Assembly: GCA_937973555.1 (NCBI GenBank) | Contig: CALJKL010000030.1 | Location: forward strand, 27,163-91,162 | From: an uncultured Flavobacteriales bacterium | Lineage (GTDB): Bacteria; Bacteroidota; Bacteroidia; Flavobacteriales; Weeksellaceae | Length of the DNA: 64,000 nt | Direction: 5' to 3' | Shown here: one piece after another, positions 1 through 8,105 of the stretch | How the letters are laid out: each line of letters opens with the position of its first letter | How positions within the stretch are numbered: the first letter of the stretch is position 1 | The notes under the pieces: model-generated | Databases searched by the model: none | Told to the model about the DNA's origin: nothing | The model's input: only the letters and a program-made list of their open reading frames with translations | Made by a program: the position numbers and the translations under genes

Positions 1-4
1 GAAA

Positions 5-33
5 ATAAAAATCCCGAAAAACTCGGGATTTTT
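5..33 (-). terminator. Intrinsic terminator of the panD/flippase-like operon
   Basis: An 11-bp inverted repeat (AAAAATCCCGA / TCGGGATTTTT) with a 5-nt loop starts right after the stop codon of the minus-strand gene. A T-rich tract follows on both strands, so it could act in both directions. Confidence 0.8.
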
Positions 34-1062
34 TTATTGATGAGAAATATCTTTTACAACTTCGTTCCTGGCTTTTGTAAGCATCGGGATTGAGATAAAA
101 CCCATTACCGCCATAATTACCAATTGCATGGTGTGCGAAATAAAAGCATATGACAAGCCCACGGCGGCCCCTTCTTCGAAGGTTTTACCATAAGAAAAGA
201 ACAATGCACCAATGCCCAATTTCAAAGCAAAATGAAATGCACCGATACCTCCGGAGGCCGGAACCATCATGCCCAAGGTACCTACTACAATGATAAAAAA
301 ACCATCAGCAATAGTAAATCCCGCGGTTTCTGGCAAAGAAAAACACACCAAATAAGCCGCCATATAATAAGAGACCCAAATGGCCACCGAAAGCAAAATG
401 AATCTTAACTTTTGTTTGAGTTTGAAAATAGTGGTTAATCCATGAAAAATACCTTCTACAAATTCAATAATTTTCCCAATAAAAGGCAAATGCACAAACC
501 TTGATTTGAAGCTAAAAAAGATAATGGTACCTACTACCAAAAAAGCAATAATCCCCAATATATAAGATGGATTTATTGTAATGCCAGACTTCTTATAAAA
601 GGCCAAAATAGCATTGTATTTAAAAACCAATGTCAATGCCAGAAATCCCAACATACACACCAAATCTACTATCCTCTCCAAGATAATAGTCCCAAAGGAT
701 TTGTCTACCGGCACTTTTTCCACACCATATAATGCTGTAGAGCGCGCCAATTCACCACTTCTAGGGATAGTAAGGTTCATTAGGTAACCGAAAGAAATCG
801 TCCAAAGAGCATTGGCATCAGAAATCTTATATCCCATAGGCTCCAAGAGCAAATTCCAACGGATAGCCCTAAACCAATAAGCCAACAGACCAAAAACCAT
901 AGCTGCCAATACCCAAAAATAATTGGCTTTTGAAAGGGATATTTTAATATTTTCGAAATCCAAACCACGAAATGCAAGCCACATAAATAATGCCGCAAAG
1001 GATAATGAGATAATTATTGTAAGTGCTTTTTTAAGCGGAGAAGATTTTTTGTTGGTTTCCAA
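34..1062 (-). CDS. Lysylphosphatidylglycerol synthase TM-region / flippase-like integral membrane protein
   Basis: A 342-residue polytopic inner-membrane protein with about eight hydrophobic segments, the first near residues 12-35. The overall pattern, with an early conserved Arg-rich loop (YWFRAIRWN) and a PRSGELAR motif around residue 100, fits the UPF0104 / MprF N-terminal flippase-like family. These proteins are thought to move lipids or lipid-linked substrates, but the substrate here is unknown. No soluble aminoacyl-transferase domain follows, so it is not a full MprF. It lies 10 bp after panD and is probably co-transcribed. The only plausible start is TTG at 1062; the next Met is inside the first membrane segment. 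Confidence 0.8.
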   Translation of the reverse strand: METNKKSSPLKKALTIIISLSFAALFMWLAFRGLDFENIKISLSKANYFWVLAAMVFGLLAYWFRAIRWNLLLEPMGYKISDANALWTISFGYLMNLTIPRSGELARSTALYGVEKVPVDKSFGTIILERIVDLVCMLGFLALTLVFKYNAILAFYKKSGITINPSYILGIIAFLVVGTIIFFSFKSRFVHLPFIGKIIEFVEGIFHGLTTIFKLKQKLRFILLSVAIWVSYYMAAYLVCFSLPETAGFTIADGFFIIVVGTLGMMVPASGGIGAFHFALKLGIGALFFSYGKTFEEGAAVGLSYAFISHTMQLVIMAVMGFISIPMLTKARNEVVKDISHQ

Positions 1063-1072
1063 TAGACGAATA

Positions 1073-1423
1073 TTAAGTTAAAAGATTTGTTTTTTCGTTC
1101 GGGAAAACAATTCTCGGTTGAAAATTCATGGCCTCTTCTACAGTCATTTGCGCATAAGAAAGAATAATAATTACATCTCCCTTCTGCACCCTTCTTGCAG
1201 CAGGACCATTAAGGCAAATTTCCCCAGATTTTCTTTTCCCTTTAATAACATAAGTATCAAATCGCTCACCATTGTTTACATTTACAATATATACCCTTTC
1301 TCCTACAATTAATCCGGCGGCATCGATAAGATCTTCATCGATAGTGATACTGCCTATATAATTAAGGTCTGAAGCCGTCACCGTAACGCGGTGGATTTTA
1401 GATTTAAAAACTTCTATTAACAT
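1073..1423 (-). CDS. panD: Aspartate 1-decarboxylase
   Basis: A 116-residue zymogen that decarboxylates L-aspartate to beta-alanine for pantothenate and CoA synthesis in the cytoplasm. The self-processing site is Gly24-Ser25, with Ser25 becoming the pyruvoyl cofactor. The known catalytic residues Lys9, Arg54, Thr57 and Tyr58 are all present at their usual numbers. Length is close to the family norm of 115-140. The ATG lies 5 nt after a TAAATTTG -7 box, so the mRNA is probably leaderless. The flippase-like gene follows at 10 bp, a recurring flavobacterial pairing whose meaning is unknown. Confidence 0.97.
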   Translation of the reverse strand: MLIEVFKSKIHRVTVTASDLNYIGSITIDEDLIDAAGLIVGERVYIVNVNNGERFDTYVIKGKRKSGEICLNGPAARRVQKGDVIIILSYAQMTVEEAMNFQPRIVFPNEKTNLLT

Positions 1424-1428
1424 GGGGG

Positions 1429-1436
1429 CAAATTTA
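1429..1436 (-). promoter_or_regulatory. Promoter -7 box of panD
   Basis: TAAATTTG on the minus strand matches the Bacteroidetes -7 consensus TAnnTTTG, 5 nt upstream of the panD ATG. Confidence 0.6.
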
Positions 1437-1759
1437 AAGAATTTAAATAGACAGAATGCTAAAAACGGAAAAATTAAACAAATATATTATTAAAAGAAAA
1501 TTCCTTGCTATAAGGGATACTTGATATATAAAATGATTAAACATTGCAATAAATTCTAAAAAAAACAGAAAAATCAATATAATTAACAAATTCACAATTT
1601 AATATCTATTATAGATAAAGTTAAAAAAAGACACTAATGATAGTCATTAATGAAAAATTTATATGCTTTAAATGCCTAATTTATGTTATAGATATCGATT
1701 ATCATTTTATAGTTAATTTATAGAAAAAAGTATATTTATATCTAAAATTGTGAAAAAAA

Positions 1760-1790
1760 TTTGCACAATATGAAAATTGTTATATATTTG
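1760..1790 (+). promoter_or_regulatory. Consensus Bacteroidetes promoter of the HU gene
   Basis: TTTG at 1760-1763, a 19-nt spacer, then TATATTTG at 1783-1790: an exact fit to the -33 TTTG / -7 TAnnTTTG consensus, about 36 nt before the HU start. It is the best promoter in the window, as expected for an abundant protein. Confidence 0.85.
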
Positions 1791-1826
1791 TCGTACGTAA
1801 CAAATTAACAATTAATATTTATAACT

Positions 1827-2114
1827 ATGAACAAGTCTGAATTAATCGACGCTATCGCAAAAGATGCAGGTATCACTAAAGTTGCTGCTAAAGCTGCTCT
1901 TGAATCATTTGTAAACAATGTAACTGCTACTCTTAAGAAAAAAGATGGTAAAGTTGCTTTAGTTGGTTTTGGAACTTTTTCAGTAGCTGAAAGAGCTGCT
2001 AGACAAGGTATCAACCCTGCAACTAAAAAACCAATCAAAATTGCTGCTAAAAAAGTTGCTAAATTCAAAGCTGGTGCTGACTTAGCTGCTGCAGTTTCTG
2101 GTGCAAAAAAATAA
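1827..2114 (+). CDS. hup: HU family DNA-binding protein
   Basis: A 95-residue nucleoid-associated protein that binds and bends DNA as a dimer. It starts with the HU-type helix-turn-helix (MNKSELIDAIAKDAG), has the VGFGTFSV strand around residues 46-53 and the DNA-binding arm with the RQGINPATKKPI motif at about residues 59-70. It ends in a Lys/Ala-rich tail. Codon use is strongly biased to GCT and AAA, as expected for high expression. It is monocistronic, with a consensus promoter upstream and a strong terminator downstream. IHF subunits are the alternative, but the composition fits HU. Confidence 0.96.
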   Translation: MNKSELIDAIAKDAGITKVAAKAALESFVNNVTATLKKKDGKVALVGFGTFSVAERAARQGINPATKKPIKIAAKKVAKFKAGADLAAAVSGAKK

Positions 2115-2135
2115 TTCAAGTTATTTTAAAAATTT

Positions 2136-2169
2136 AAAAGCGCTGAAACTTAGTTTCAGCGCTTTTTTT
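2136..2169 (+). terminator. Intrinsic terminator of HU
   Basis: A 14-bp perfect stem (AAAAGCGCTGAAAC / GTTTCAGCGCTTTT) with a 3-nt loop, followed by a T tract. Confidence 0.9.
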
Positions 2170-2190
2170 ATCAATATTTTTTACCTTAAG

Positions 2191-2223
2191 AAAATTGCCG
2201 CGGCTAAGAGCCGCGGCAATTTT
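2191..2223 (-). terminator. Bidirectional terminator, mainly for pdxH
   Basis: A 15-bp perfect GC-rich stem (core TTGCCGCGGCT) with loop AAG and T tracts on both sides. It lies just past the pdxH stop, between convergent genes. Confidence 0.85.
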
Positions 2224-2241
2224 TATATTGTCCTTTATTAA

Positions 2242-2886
2242 TTATGGTGCTAATCTGGAAATCTTCCAATTAAAATCGTCTTGCAGTTCATAAATAATCC
2301 TGTCATGCAATCTGTTTGGTCTTCCTTGCCAGAATTCAATCTCATAAGGCTTGGCAATATATCCACCCCAGTTTTCAGGTCTTTGTATTTCTTTACCTTC
2401 ATATTCTTTTTCAAGATCAATCAACTTTTTTTCTAAAAATTCTCTATCCGGAATCACAGAACTTTGTGGCGAAACAACGGCCCCTAATTGACTGCCTCTT
2501 GGCCTAGATTGAAAATAGCCATCACTAAGATTGTAGGCTACCTTTTCTAATTCTGCCTTTATGATGATCTGTCGTTCTAGACTAGGCCAGAAAAAATGAA
2601 GACATGCTTTATTATTCTTTGCCAAAGCTTTACCCTTCTTGCTGTTGTAATTGGTGTAAAAAATAAATCCTTCCCAGGTATAAGCTTTCAGCAACACCAT
2701 TCTCGTTCTTGGACAGCCATCATGTTCAACTGTAGAAACAGCCATGGCATTGGCTTCAGATACCGCGGGATTTTCTTCCGCTTCCAAAAACCAATCCCTG
2801 AACATTTCTATAGGATTTTCTTTCAACTGATTTTCAAGCAACTGAGATTTTTCGTAAATTTTTCTTTTATCATGAAGATTTTCCAT
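2242..2886 (-). CDS. pdxH: Pyridoxamine 5'-phosphate oxidase
   Basis: An FMN-dependent oxidase that converts pyridoxamine or pyridoxine 5'-phosphate to pyridoxal 5'-phosphate, supplying the many PLP enzymes encoded here. The 214-residue length is typical. FMN-binding segments are visible (RTRMVLLKAY; FYTNYNSKKG), as are SRPRGSQLGA and the C-terminal FWQGRPNRLHDR and RLAP motifs that close the active site. The ATG at 2886 is preferred to an in-frame TTG immediately before it. It is divergent from the yqgE-like gene 24 bp away. Confidence 0.97.
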   Translation of the reverse strand: MENLHDKRKIYEKSQLLENQLKENPIEMFRDWFLEAEENPAVSEANAMAVSTVEHDGCPRTRMVLLKAYTWEGFIFYTNYNSKKGKALAKNNKACLHFFWPSLERQIIIKAELEKVAYNLSDGYFQSRPRGSQLGAVVSPQSSVIPDREFLEKKLIDLEKEYEGKEIQRPENWGGYIAKPYEIEFWQGRPNRLHDRIIYELQDDFNWKISRLAP

Positions 2887-2898
2887 CAAAAAAATTTT

Positions 2899-2906
2899 TA
2901 ATTTTG
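2899..2906 (+). promoter_or_regulatory. Promoter -7 box of yqgE
   Basis: TAATTTTG ends 4 nt before the ATG at 2911, so the transcript should begin at or next to the start codon. Confidence 0.6.
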
Positions 2907-2910
2907 AGAT

Positions 2911-3459
2911 ATGAATAAGTCTTACAAAGGTAAAATTTTAATTTCTACCCCAGATATTTCAGGGGACATATTTTCCCGATCTGTTGTTTTGATTATAGAC
3001 CATGATGAAAAAGGTGCTTTTGGCATGATTCTCAATAAGAAGAATCACAACATGAGCCTGCAGCTGAATGACATGCTAGGATATAATATAGAACTATATG
3101 AAGGGGGACCTGTGGAAACCGACAGAATTTTCTTTATTATAAAAGGAGAACACTTCACTGAAGACATTATCCCTATCCATGAAGGTTTTTATCTTACAGA
3201 AGATATAGAAGCCGTCATAATGGCAGTTATTGAAAAGAGATTAAACATGGATCAGTTTAAGGTATTTGCTGGATATTCTGGCTGGAGCCCCAACCAATTA
3301 GATGAAGAACTGGAAAAAAAATTATGGACGCCCGTTGAAATTTATAATTTAGACTATACAACGCCAAACGATGAAAGTCTTTGGAAAAAAATCATGCAAA
3401 ATCTTGGGGGAGAATTCCTGCTTTGGGCCAATTCTCCAGAAGATATTTCTCTAAATTAA
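2911..3459 (+). CDS. yqgE: YqgE/AlgH family protein (UPF0301)
   Basis: A 182-residue cytoplasmic protein of the UPF0301 family, whose biochemical role is not settled. Diagnostic motifs are the N-terminal GKILISTPDISGDIF, the HDEKGAFGMILN segment around residues 31-42, YEGGPV near residue 63 and VFAGYSGWSPNQLDEEL near residue 118. Length fits the family. A -7 box directly precedes the ATG, so it is likely leaderless. A terminator-like hairpin lies in the spacer to the convergent gene. Confidence 0.93.
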   Translation: MNKSYKGKILISTPDISGDIFSRSVVLIIDHDEKGAFGMILNKKNHNMSLQLNDMLGYNIELYEGGPVETDRIFFIIKGEHFTEDIIPIHEGFYLTEDIEAVIMAVIEKRLNMDQFKVFAGYSGWSPNQLDEELEKKLWTPVEIYNLDYTTPNDESLWKKIMQNLGGEFLLWANSPEDISLN

Positions 3460-3532
3460 AATTTAACAAAACTTTATAAATCTTTAGGAAAATTTTTAAA
3501 ATAAACTTTCGTTATAGAAAAAAGTTACAAAG

Positions 3533-3577
3533 AAAAAACTCGGTAAATGACTATTAAAAAGGTTGTTTGCCGAGTTT
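3533..3577 (-). terminator. Terminator of the class IV aminotransferase-like gene
   Basis: AAACTCGG and CCGAGTTT pair across a long loop with three further A-T pairs. On the minus strand a run of six T follows. It lies 8 bp after the stop codon at 3585. Confidence 0.7.
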
Positions 3578-3584
3578 GTCAATT

Positions 3585-4394
3585 TTAGGCAAAGCTTTTT
3601 TTCCATGCTTCTACCATGGTAGAAAATCTTTCATTACTGAATTCTTTGTTTCTGATTTGCTTCACAGAAAAAATACCTTTTTCATCTGAAATCAAAAGAA
3701 TCTCCTCAGCTTTTTGGCTTTCAAAAGCACTCAGCTCAGATTCTTCTATGCTAGCCATATTGTTCTTGAAGACGAACGTGACAAAGTTTTCCATAAGAGG
3801 AGAAATATAGGCACCCTCGGTTTGCTTAGGGATTTTAATATTATTTTCTTCGAGTAATAAAAGGTTTCCCGAAATTGTTCTGGCAATCCTTTTTTCCGGA
3901 TTCAACAGAATCACCTCGTCCAAATCATTTTCTTCGGCATAAATAGAGGCATAAATATTTTCTGGAGAATGCGTTCTTATATTACTCAGAATATTGGTAT
4001 TTACAGTAACTTCTTTAATGAGATCTACTTCAATTTCCTTTTTTATAGAAAGTATTTCCCCATTGCTTTTGAGTTCAAAATAGAAATGAACTTCGGTTTT
4101 GACACTGAAACCATCTTCTCTGTTTCTAAATGCCAAAAAATCTATAATTCCGTTTTGGAAATGATTTTCCTGAACAGCCTGATTGAAAAGATTTGTGAAA
4201 AATTCTAATGTAAAAGAAAGCGGAATATTCATTCTCATTTTACGCATGGAGGCCATTAGAAAAAAGTAGCATTCTTCAGCCATAATGAGCTGAGAATTTC
4301 TAACAAAAAAATGAGCCTTTACAGCATCTCCATACAAAAAAGCATTGTTCTGAAATGCTTTCTCTTCAGTTCTTATTCCGTCTAAATAATACAT
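3585..4394 (-). CDS. Class IV aminotransferase-fold protein, probably catalytically inactive
   Basis: A 269-residue protein with the fold pattern of class IV PLP enzymes (branched-chain aminotransferase / aminodeoxychorismate lyase): an FLYGDAV strand near the N-terminus, the DEVILLNPEKRIA hairpin and the SGNLLLLEENNI and EGAYISPL segments. By eye-alignment with IlvE, three PLP-contact positions are changed: the phosphate-binding Arg of HxxRL is Phe, the Schiff-base Lys is Arg (in SNIRTHSPEN), and the Glu before GxGSNL is Arg (RIARTISGNL). It is therefore likely a non-enzymatic paralogue. ATG at 4394 is chosen because the longer frame to TTG 4451 adds a segment absent from the family. The START-like gene upstream is probably in the same operon. 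Confidence 0.75.
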   Translation of the reverse strand: MYYLDGIRTEEKAFQNNAFLYGDAVKAHFFVRNSQLIMAEECYFFLMASMRKMRMNIPLSFTLEFFTNLFNQAVQENHFQNGIIDFLAFRNREDGFSVKTEVHFYFELKSNGEILSIKKEIEVDLIKEVTVNTNILSNIRTHSPENIYASIYAEENDLDEVILLNPEKRIARTISGNLLLLEENNIKIPKQTEGAYISPLMENFVTFVFKNNMASIEESELSAFESQKAEEILLISDEKGIFSVKQIRNKEFSNERFSTMVEAWKKSFA

Positions 4395-4476
4395 TCTTGA
4401 ATGTTCTGAGTTACATTTGAAAAGAAAAAAAATTGATAACTGAAATTTCAATTATCAACATTTTTATTTAAAAAAA

Positions 4477-4863
4477 TTAAGCAGCTCCTAATTTTATCTG
4501 CAGATTTTCTATAAGATTGTCCCAATAAAGCCTTGTTTCTTCCTCATCTCCTTTTTCACAAAAATCTGCAATATTCAGAGAAAGGTCATTGGTGATTTCG
4601 TCTATTATAATGGTCATTTCAAAGAAATATTTGGTCCCTTCATCTTCCTCCCAACGAAATCTCACAAAACTCTCAGGCTTATATCTAATCAAGGTAGCTT
4701 TTTCCGCAGGCCCGCTATTCCAACTAAAATAAAAATCATCTCCTCTTTCTATCACCTCATCCGCAAACCATTCTGCAAGACCTTCTGCACTTGCCAAATA
4801 TTCATACAAAATCTCTGATTGGCAATGCATTGGATATTCAAACTGTACCTTAGTTTTCGTCAT
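4477..4863 (-). CDS. START-like domain (AHSA1-related) protein
   Basis: A 128-residue single-domain protein of the helix-grip START/Bet v1 type. It shows FEYPMHCQSEILYEYLAS, the GLAEWFADEV motif (residues about 27-36), FSWNSGP and VRFRWEED. This matches the flavobacterial START-like family; ligand and role are unknown. ATG at 4863 is used instead of the longer TTG-initiated frame because the family begins directly at the first beta strand. It precedes the class IV aminotransferase-like gene by 82 bp on the same strand, a pairing that suggests a shared function. Confidence 0.8.
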   Translation of the reverse strand: MTKTKVQFEYPMHCQSEILYEYLASAEGLAEWFADEVIERGDDFYFSWNSGPAEKATLIRYKPESFVRFRWEEDEGTKYFFEMTIIIDEITNDLSLNIADFCEKGDEEETRLYWDNLIENLQIKLGAA

Positions 4864-4962
4864 ATTTTCACCATATTTTTGGTGTCGCAATATATAAATT
4901 AATTTTTTATTTCAAAAAGTTTTCGACCATAAAAATATTTATTTTTTCATGCTTTTTCTCAT

Positions 4963-4999
4963 AAAAAAACATTTTCAAAATTTTGAAAATGTTTTTTTT
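4963..4999 (-). terminator. Terminator of the class III aminotransferase gene
   Basis: A long perfect palindrome (AAAAAAACATTTTCAAAA / TTTTGAAAATGTTTTTTT) with T runs on both strands. It lies 30 bp after the stop at 5030. Confidence 0.75.
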
Positions 5000-5029
5000 A
5001 TTTTTAATAAATATTTAATCATAATTAAA

Positions 5030-6208
5030 TTATCCTTCTTCATTAAGCACAGAAATAATAATTTCACAACCTTTTTTAATTTCTTCTTTTGTGAGGGTTA
5101 ACGGGGGTGAAATTCTTAAAAATTCATTTCTGTACAATTGCCAAAAAACAATGAGTCCTTTCTCCATACACCTTTTGGCAACATGCAAAGTATATTCCGG
5201 AGATTCTAATTCTACCGCCAACATTAAGCCTCTTCCGTTTACCTTCTTAATTTTTGGGTGAACCAGCAATTCTCTGAACAGTTTTTCTTTTTCTTGAACT
5301 TCTAGCATCAAACCACTTTCCAAAACTTCTTTCAGAGTAGCATGGCTGGCTGCTGCAATGAGTGGGTTGCCTCCAAAGGTGGTAATATGACCTAATTTTG
5401 GAGAATGCTGCAGGGTTTTCATGATCTCTGCCGAACTCATAAAAGCACCTACCGGAACACCTCCACCCATGCCTTTGCCCATCACCAGAATATCAGGTAC
5501 CATATCATAATGCTCAAACGCAAAGAGTTTTCCTGTTCTGCCAAAACCTGGCTGTATTTCGTCTAAAATTAACAAAGCGCCTACTTCTTCGCAGCGTTTT
5601 TTTAAGTTTTTGAAATAGGTGGAAGAAGGTGCAATAAAACCTGCTGCTCCCTGTATAGTCTCCGCAATAACGCATGCTGTTTTTTCAGTGATTTTTGAAA
5701 ATTCCGTCTCATCATCAAATTCTATAAATCTGATATCCGGAAGCAATGGTCTGAATTCTCTTTTATGAAATTCATTTCCTGAAACAGACAAAGCCCCATG
5801 GGTATTCCCGTGATAAGAATTTTTCATAGAGATAATTTCTTCTCTACCGGTATATCTTTTGGCCAATTTCAAGGCGCCGTCAATAGCTTCCGCTCCGGAA
5901 TTCACCAAATAAGTAACTTCCAAAGGCTCTGGTGTGGCTTCTGCCAAAAGCGCGCAGAGCTCTACTGGTTTTTCCTGGGCATATTCACCATACACCATCA
6001 CGTGAAGGTATTTTTCTGCCTGCTCTTTAATAGCGCTCACCACTTTGGAATGAGAATGCCCCAACGTATTGGCTGAAACGCCCGCCACAAAATCCAGATA
6101 GGCTTTGCCATCTTTCCCGTAAATGTAATTTCCTTCGGCTTTTTCTACTTCAAAACCAGCTGCATATGGTGTGGTCTGTGCCTGATACTTGAAAAAATCT
6201 TGTTTCAT
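5030..6208 (-). CDS. Class III aminotransferase (acetylornithine/4-aminobutyrate type)
   Basis: A 392-residue PLP-dependent fold-type I aminotransferase. Visible motifs are the substrate-side LDFVAGVSANTLGHSH, the PLP-phosphate site NSGAEAIDGALKLA, YHGNTHGALSVSG, the LILDEIQPGFGRTG aspartate motif near residues 213-226 and the Schiff-base lysine in VMGKGMGGG near residue 245. It probably transfers an amino group to or from a small acid such as acetylornithine or a 4-aminobutyrate analogue. No arginine or GABA genes lie nearby to fix the substrate. A TATCTTTG -7 box ends 4 nt before the ATG. Confidence 0.88.
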   Translation of the reverse strand: MKQDFFKYQAQTTPYAAGFEVEKAEGNYIYGKDGKAYLDFVAGVSANTLGHSHSKVVSAIKEQAEKYLHVMVYGEYAQEKPVELCALLAEATPEPLEVTYLVNSGAEAIDGALKLAKRYTGREEIISMKNSYHGNTHGALSVSGNEFHKREFRPLLPDIRFIEFDDETEFSKITEKTACVIAETIQGAAGFIAPSSTYFKNLKKRCEEVGALLILDEIQPGFGRTGKLFAFEHYDMVPDILVMGKGMGGGVPVGAFMSSAEIMKTLQHSPKLGHITTFGGNPLIAAASHATLKEVLESGLMLEVQEKEKLFRELLVHPKIKKVNGRGLMLAVELESPEYTLHVAKRCMEKGLIVFWQLYRNEFLRISPPLTLTKEEIKKGCEIIISVLNEEG

Positions 6209-6212
6209 ACTG

Positions 6213-6220
6213 CAAAGATA
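6213..6220 (-). promoter_or_regulatory. Promoter -7 box of the class III aminotransferase
   Basis: TATCTTTG on the minus strand, 4 nt upstream of the ATG at 6208, implying a leaderless transcript. Confidence 0.6.
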
Positions 6221-6293
6221 AAAAAGATGAATATTGAATTTATCAATTATGAGAAAAAACTATTTTCACTAAATTCGCTTTTCAAATTCGGAA

Positions 6294-7574
6294 ATGGAAA
6301 AAATGAATATTTTTTGGTTTAGAAGAGATTTAAGGTTAGAAGACAACCATGGTTTTTACAAGGCGCTTACATCTGAGGAAAAGGTATTGCCCATCTTTAT
6401 TTTTGACAGTGATATTCTTTCTCAGTTGCCCAATAAAAAGGATGCGAGAGTAGATTTCATTCATCAAACGTTGATGCAGATGAACGCGTCGCTTCCCGAA
6501 AACAAAAAAATCCATTTTTTCTTTGGAAAGCCTTTGGAGATTTATCAGCACCTCATCCAGAAATATAACATCTCAAAAGTCTTTTGTAATGAAGATTATG
6601 AGCCTTATGCCATTGGCAGGGATTTAGAAATCCAGAAATTTTTGGAAGCAAAAAATATTGGTTTTGAAACCTTCAAAGACCAAGTGATTTTTCATAAAGA
6701 TGAAGTTCTGAAAGCAGACGGAAAACCTTATACCGTTTACACCCCTTTTTCCAGAGCATGGAAAGAAAGGTTTAAACCCGAATTTTTGAACGCTTTTCCT
6801 TCAGAAAAACATTTAGAAAATATTGCCGATGTTCCCCAAGAGAAAGCCTATAAACTAGAAGATTTAGGTTTTGAAAAATCTGGCAAAACTTTTTCCAAAC
6901 CTTCTACAAAAGTACCCGATGGATATGCCAATTTAAGGGATTTCCCGTATGATGATGCCACCACCAAACTCAGCGTTCACCTCAGATTTGGCACCATCAG
7001 TGTAAGAAAAGTATTGCGAGAAACAGAGGTTTTCGGTAAATTTTGGAGTGAGGTCATTTGGAGAGAGTTTTTTATGAGCATCTTGTATCATTTCCCAAGA
7101 GTTCAAAATAGCGCCTTTAAAGAAATTTATGGCAACTTTAATTGGAAAAACAAGGAAGAAGATTTCAAAAAATGGTGTGAGGGAAAAACAGGATATCCTA
7201 TTGTAGATGCAGGCATGCGGGAACTGAACACCACGGGATACATGCACAATAGAGTAAGAATGATTACAGCAAGTTTCCTCATCAAACACTTACAGATAGA
7301 CTGGAAATGGGGAGAAGCCTATTTTGCCGAAAAACTGATGGATTTTGATTTGGCGCTCAATAACGGAAATTGGCAATGGGTAGCCGGAACGGGAGTAGAT
7401 GCATCGCCAAGTTTTAGGGTTTTTAATCCGTATTTGCAGCAGGAAAAATTCGACAAGCATTTTAAATACATCAAAAAATGGATGCCAGAATTTAACACCT
7501 CTTCTTACCCAAAACCCATGGTAGAGCATGAAACAGCCCGAAATGAATATTTAGCAAAATTGAAAAAGAAATAA
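6294..7574 (+). CDS. phrB: Deoxyribodipyrimidine photolyase (cryptochrome/photolyase family, class I type)
   Basis: A 426-residue FAD enzyme that uses blue light to split cyclobutane pyrimidine dimers. It starts with the FWFRRDLRLEDN motif of the antenna-binding alpha/beta domain. The C-terminal FAD domain has WREFFMSILYHFP, TGYPIVDAGMRELNTTGYMH, DLALNNGNWQWVAG and SFRVFNPYLQQEKFD, the signatures of class I enzymes. It is somewhat shorter than E. coli PhrB (472). The motifs fit a repair enzyme rather than a signalling cryptochrome. ATG 6294 is used; ATG 6303 is possible. A strong terminator follows directly. Confidence 0.93.
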   Translation: MEKMNIFWFRRDLRLEDNHGFYKALTSEEKVLPIFIFDSDILSQLPNKKDARVDFIHQTLMQMNASLPENKKIHFFFGKPLEIYQHLIQKYNISKVFCNEDYEPYAIGRDLEIQKFLEAKNIGFETFKDQVIFHKDEVLKADGKPYTVYTPFSRAWKERFKPEFLNAFPSEKHLENIADVPQEKAYKLEDLGFEKSGKTFSKPSTKVPDGYANLRDFPYDDATTKLSVHLRFGTISVRKVLRETEVFGKFWSEVIWREFFMSILYHFPRVQNSAFKEIYGNFNWKNKEEDFKKWCEGKTGYPIVDAGMRELNTTGYMHNRVRMITASFLIKHLQIDWKWGEAYFAEKLMDFDLALNNGNWQWVAGTGVDASPSFRVFNPYLQQEKFDKHFKYIKKWMPEFNTSSYPKPMVEHETARNEYLAKLKKK

Positions 7575-7603
7575 AAAACGCCTCAAAATATGAGGCGTTT
7601 TTT
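7573..7603 (+). terminator. Bidirectional terminator after the photolyase gene
   Basis: A 13-bp stem (AAAAAACGCCTCA / TGAGGCGTTTTTT) with a 5-nt loop and T tracts on both strands, between convergent genes. Confidence 0.9.
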
Positions 7604-7622
7604 ATATAATTCTTCTTTGAAA

Positions 7623-8045
7623 TTATTTTACTCTGTACCAAGTTTGGCTTCTTCCGATAAAAGAAAAACCAATAAAACCTCTTACATTTAATGCATCAAC
7701 ACCATCTTTTGTGATCGTACATTTGTAAGTTTTTCCGTTTTTAGGATCGGTAATAGTACCTCCTGAAAACTCATCTCCCTCTTTTTTAAGCCCTCTAATG
7801 ATCTCTAAGCCCAGTACTGGCTTGTTTTTTCTATCGTCAGTACATTTTACACAAGTTTCATGTTCCGGCTTTATCAATAATTGAAGAACCTTTCCGTAAT
7901 ATTTTCCGTCAGACTTTTTGAAAATTTCCACAATTGATTTAGGTTTTCCGGTTTCATCATCAATTGTTTTCCACTTTCCTTCAATTTGTGCATAAGACAT
8001 TACGCTGAAGAAGAGTGTTAAAGTTGCAAATAATAATTTTTTCAT
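7623..8045 (-). CDS. Secreted DUF2147 family protein
   Basis: A 140-residue protein with a clear signal peptide (MKKLLFATLTLFFSVMSYAQ), so exported to the periplasm or beyond. The mature part starts with IEGKWKTIDDETGKP, has YYGKV near residue 50 and ends FIGRSQTWYRVK. This is the DUF2147 pattern, a lipocalin-like beta-barrel family of unknown ligand. One Cys-x-x-Cys (CVKC) may form a disulfide. The gene stands alone, facing the photolyase across a shared terminator. Confidence 0.88.
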   Translation of the reverse strand: MKKLLFATLTLFFSVMSYAQIEGKWKTIDDETGKPKSIVEIFKKSDGKYYGKVLQLLIKPEHETCVKCTDDRKNKPVLGLEIIRGLKKEGDEFSGGTITDPKNGKTYKCTITKDGVDALNVRGFIGFSFIGRSQTWYRVK

Positions 8046-8105
8046 TTCGCTAATATTTTTTTATAAAAGTAATTATTTTTTGTTAATGTGCAAGTATTTT
8101 GCCTT

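Larger units (their letters stand above)
1424..1826. other. 403-bp AT-rich intergenic region between panD and HU
   Basis: A gene-free, very AT-rich stretch between divergently transcribed genes. It holds the panD -7 box at its left end and the HU promoter at its right end, plus a short inverted repeat (TAATGA-TAG-TCATTA) near 1636-1650. No ORF of note was seen. Confidence 0.6.

Noticed and set aside
1600..1700. Short inverted repeats in the panD-HU spacer as a small RNA or CRISPR
   Set aside because: The region is extremely AT-rich, repeats are short and irregular, and there is no promoter-terminator pair or spaced repeat array.
4395..4451. Longer start (TTG 4451) for the class IV aminotransferase-like gene giving a hydrophobic leader
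   Set aside because: The extra residues (hydrophobic FFLF segment) are not found in the family, and ATG 4394 gives the expected N-terminus just before the first strand.
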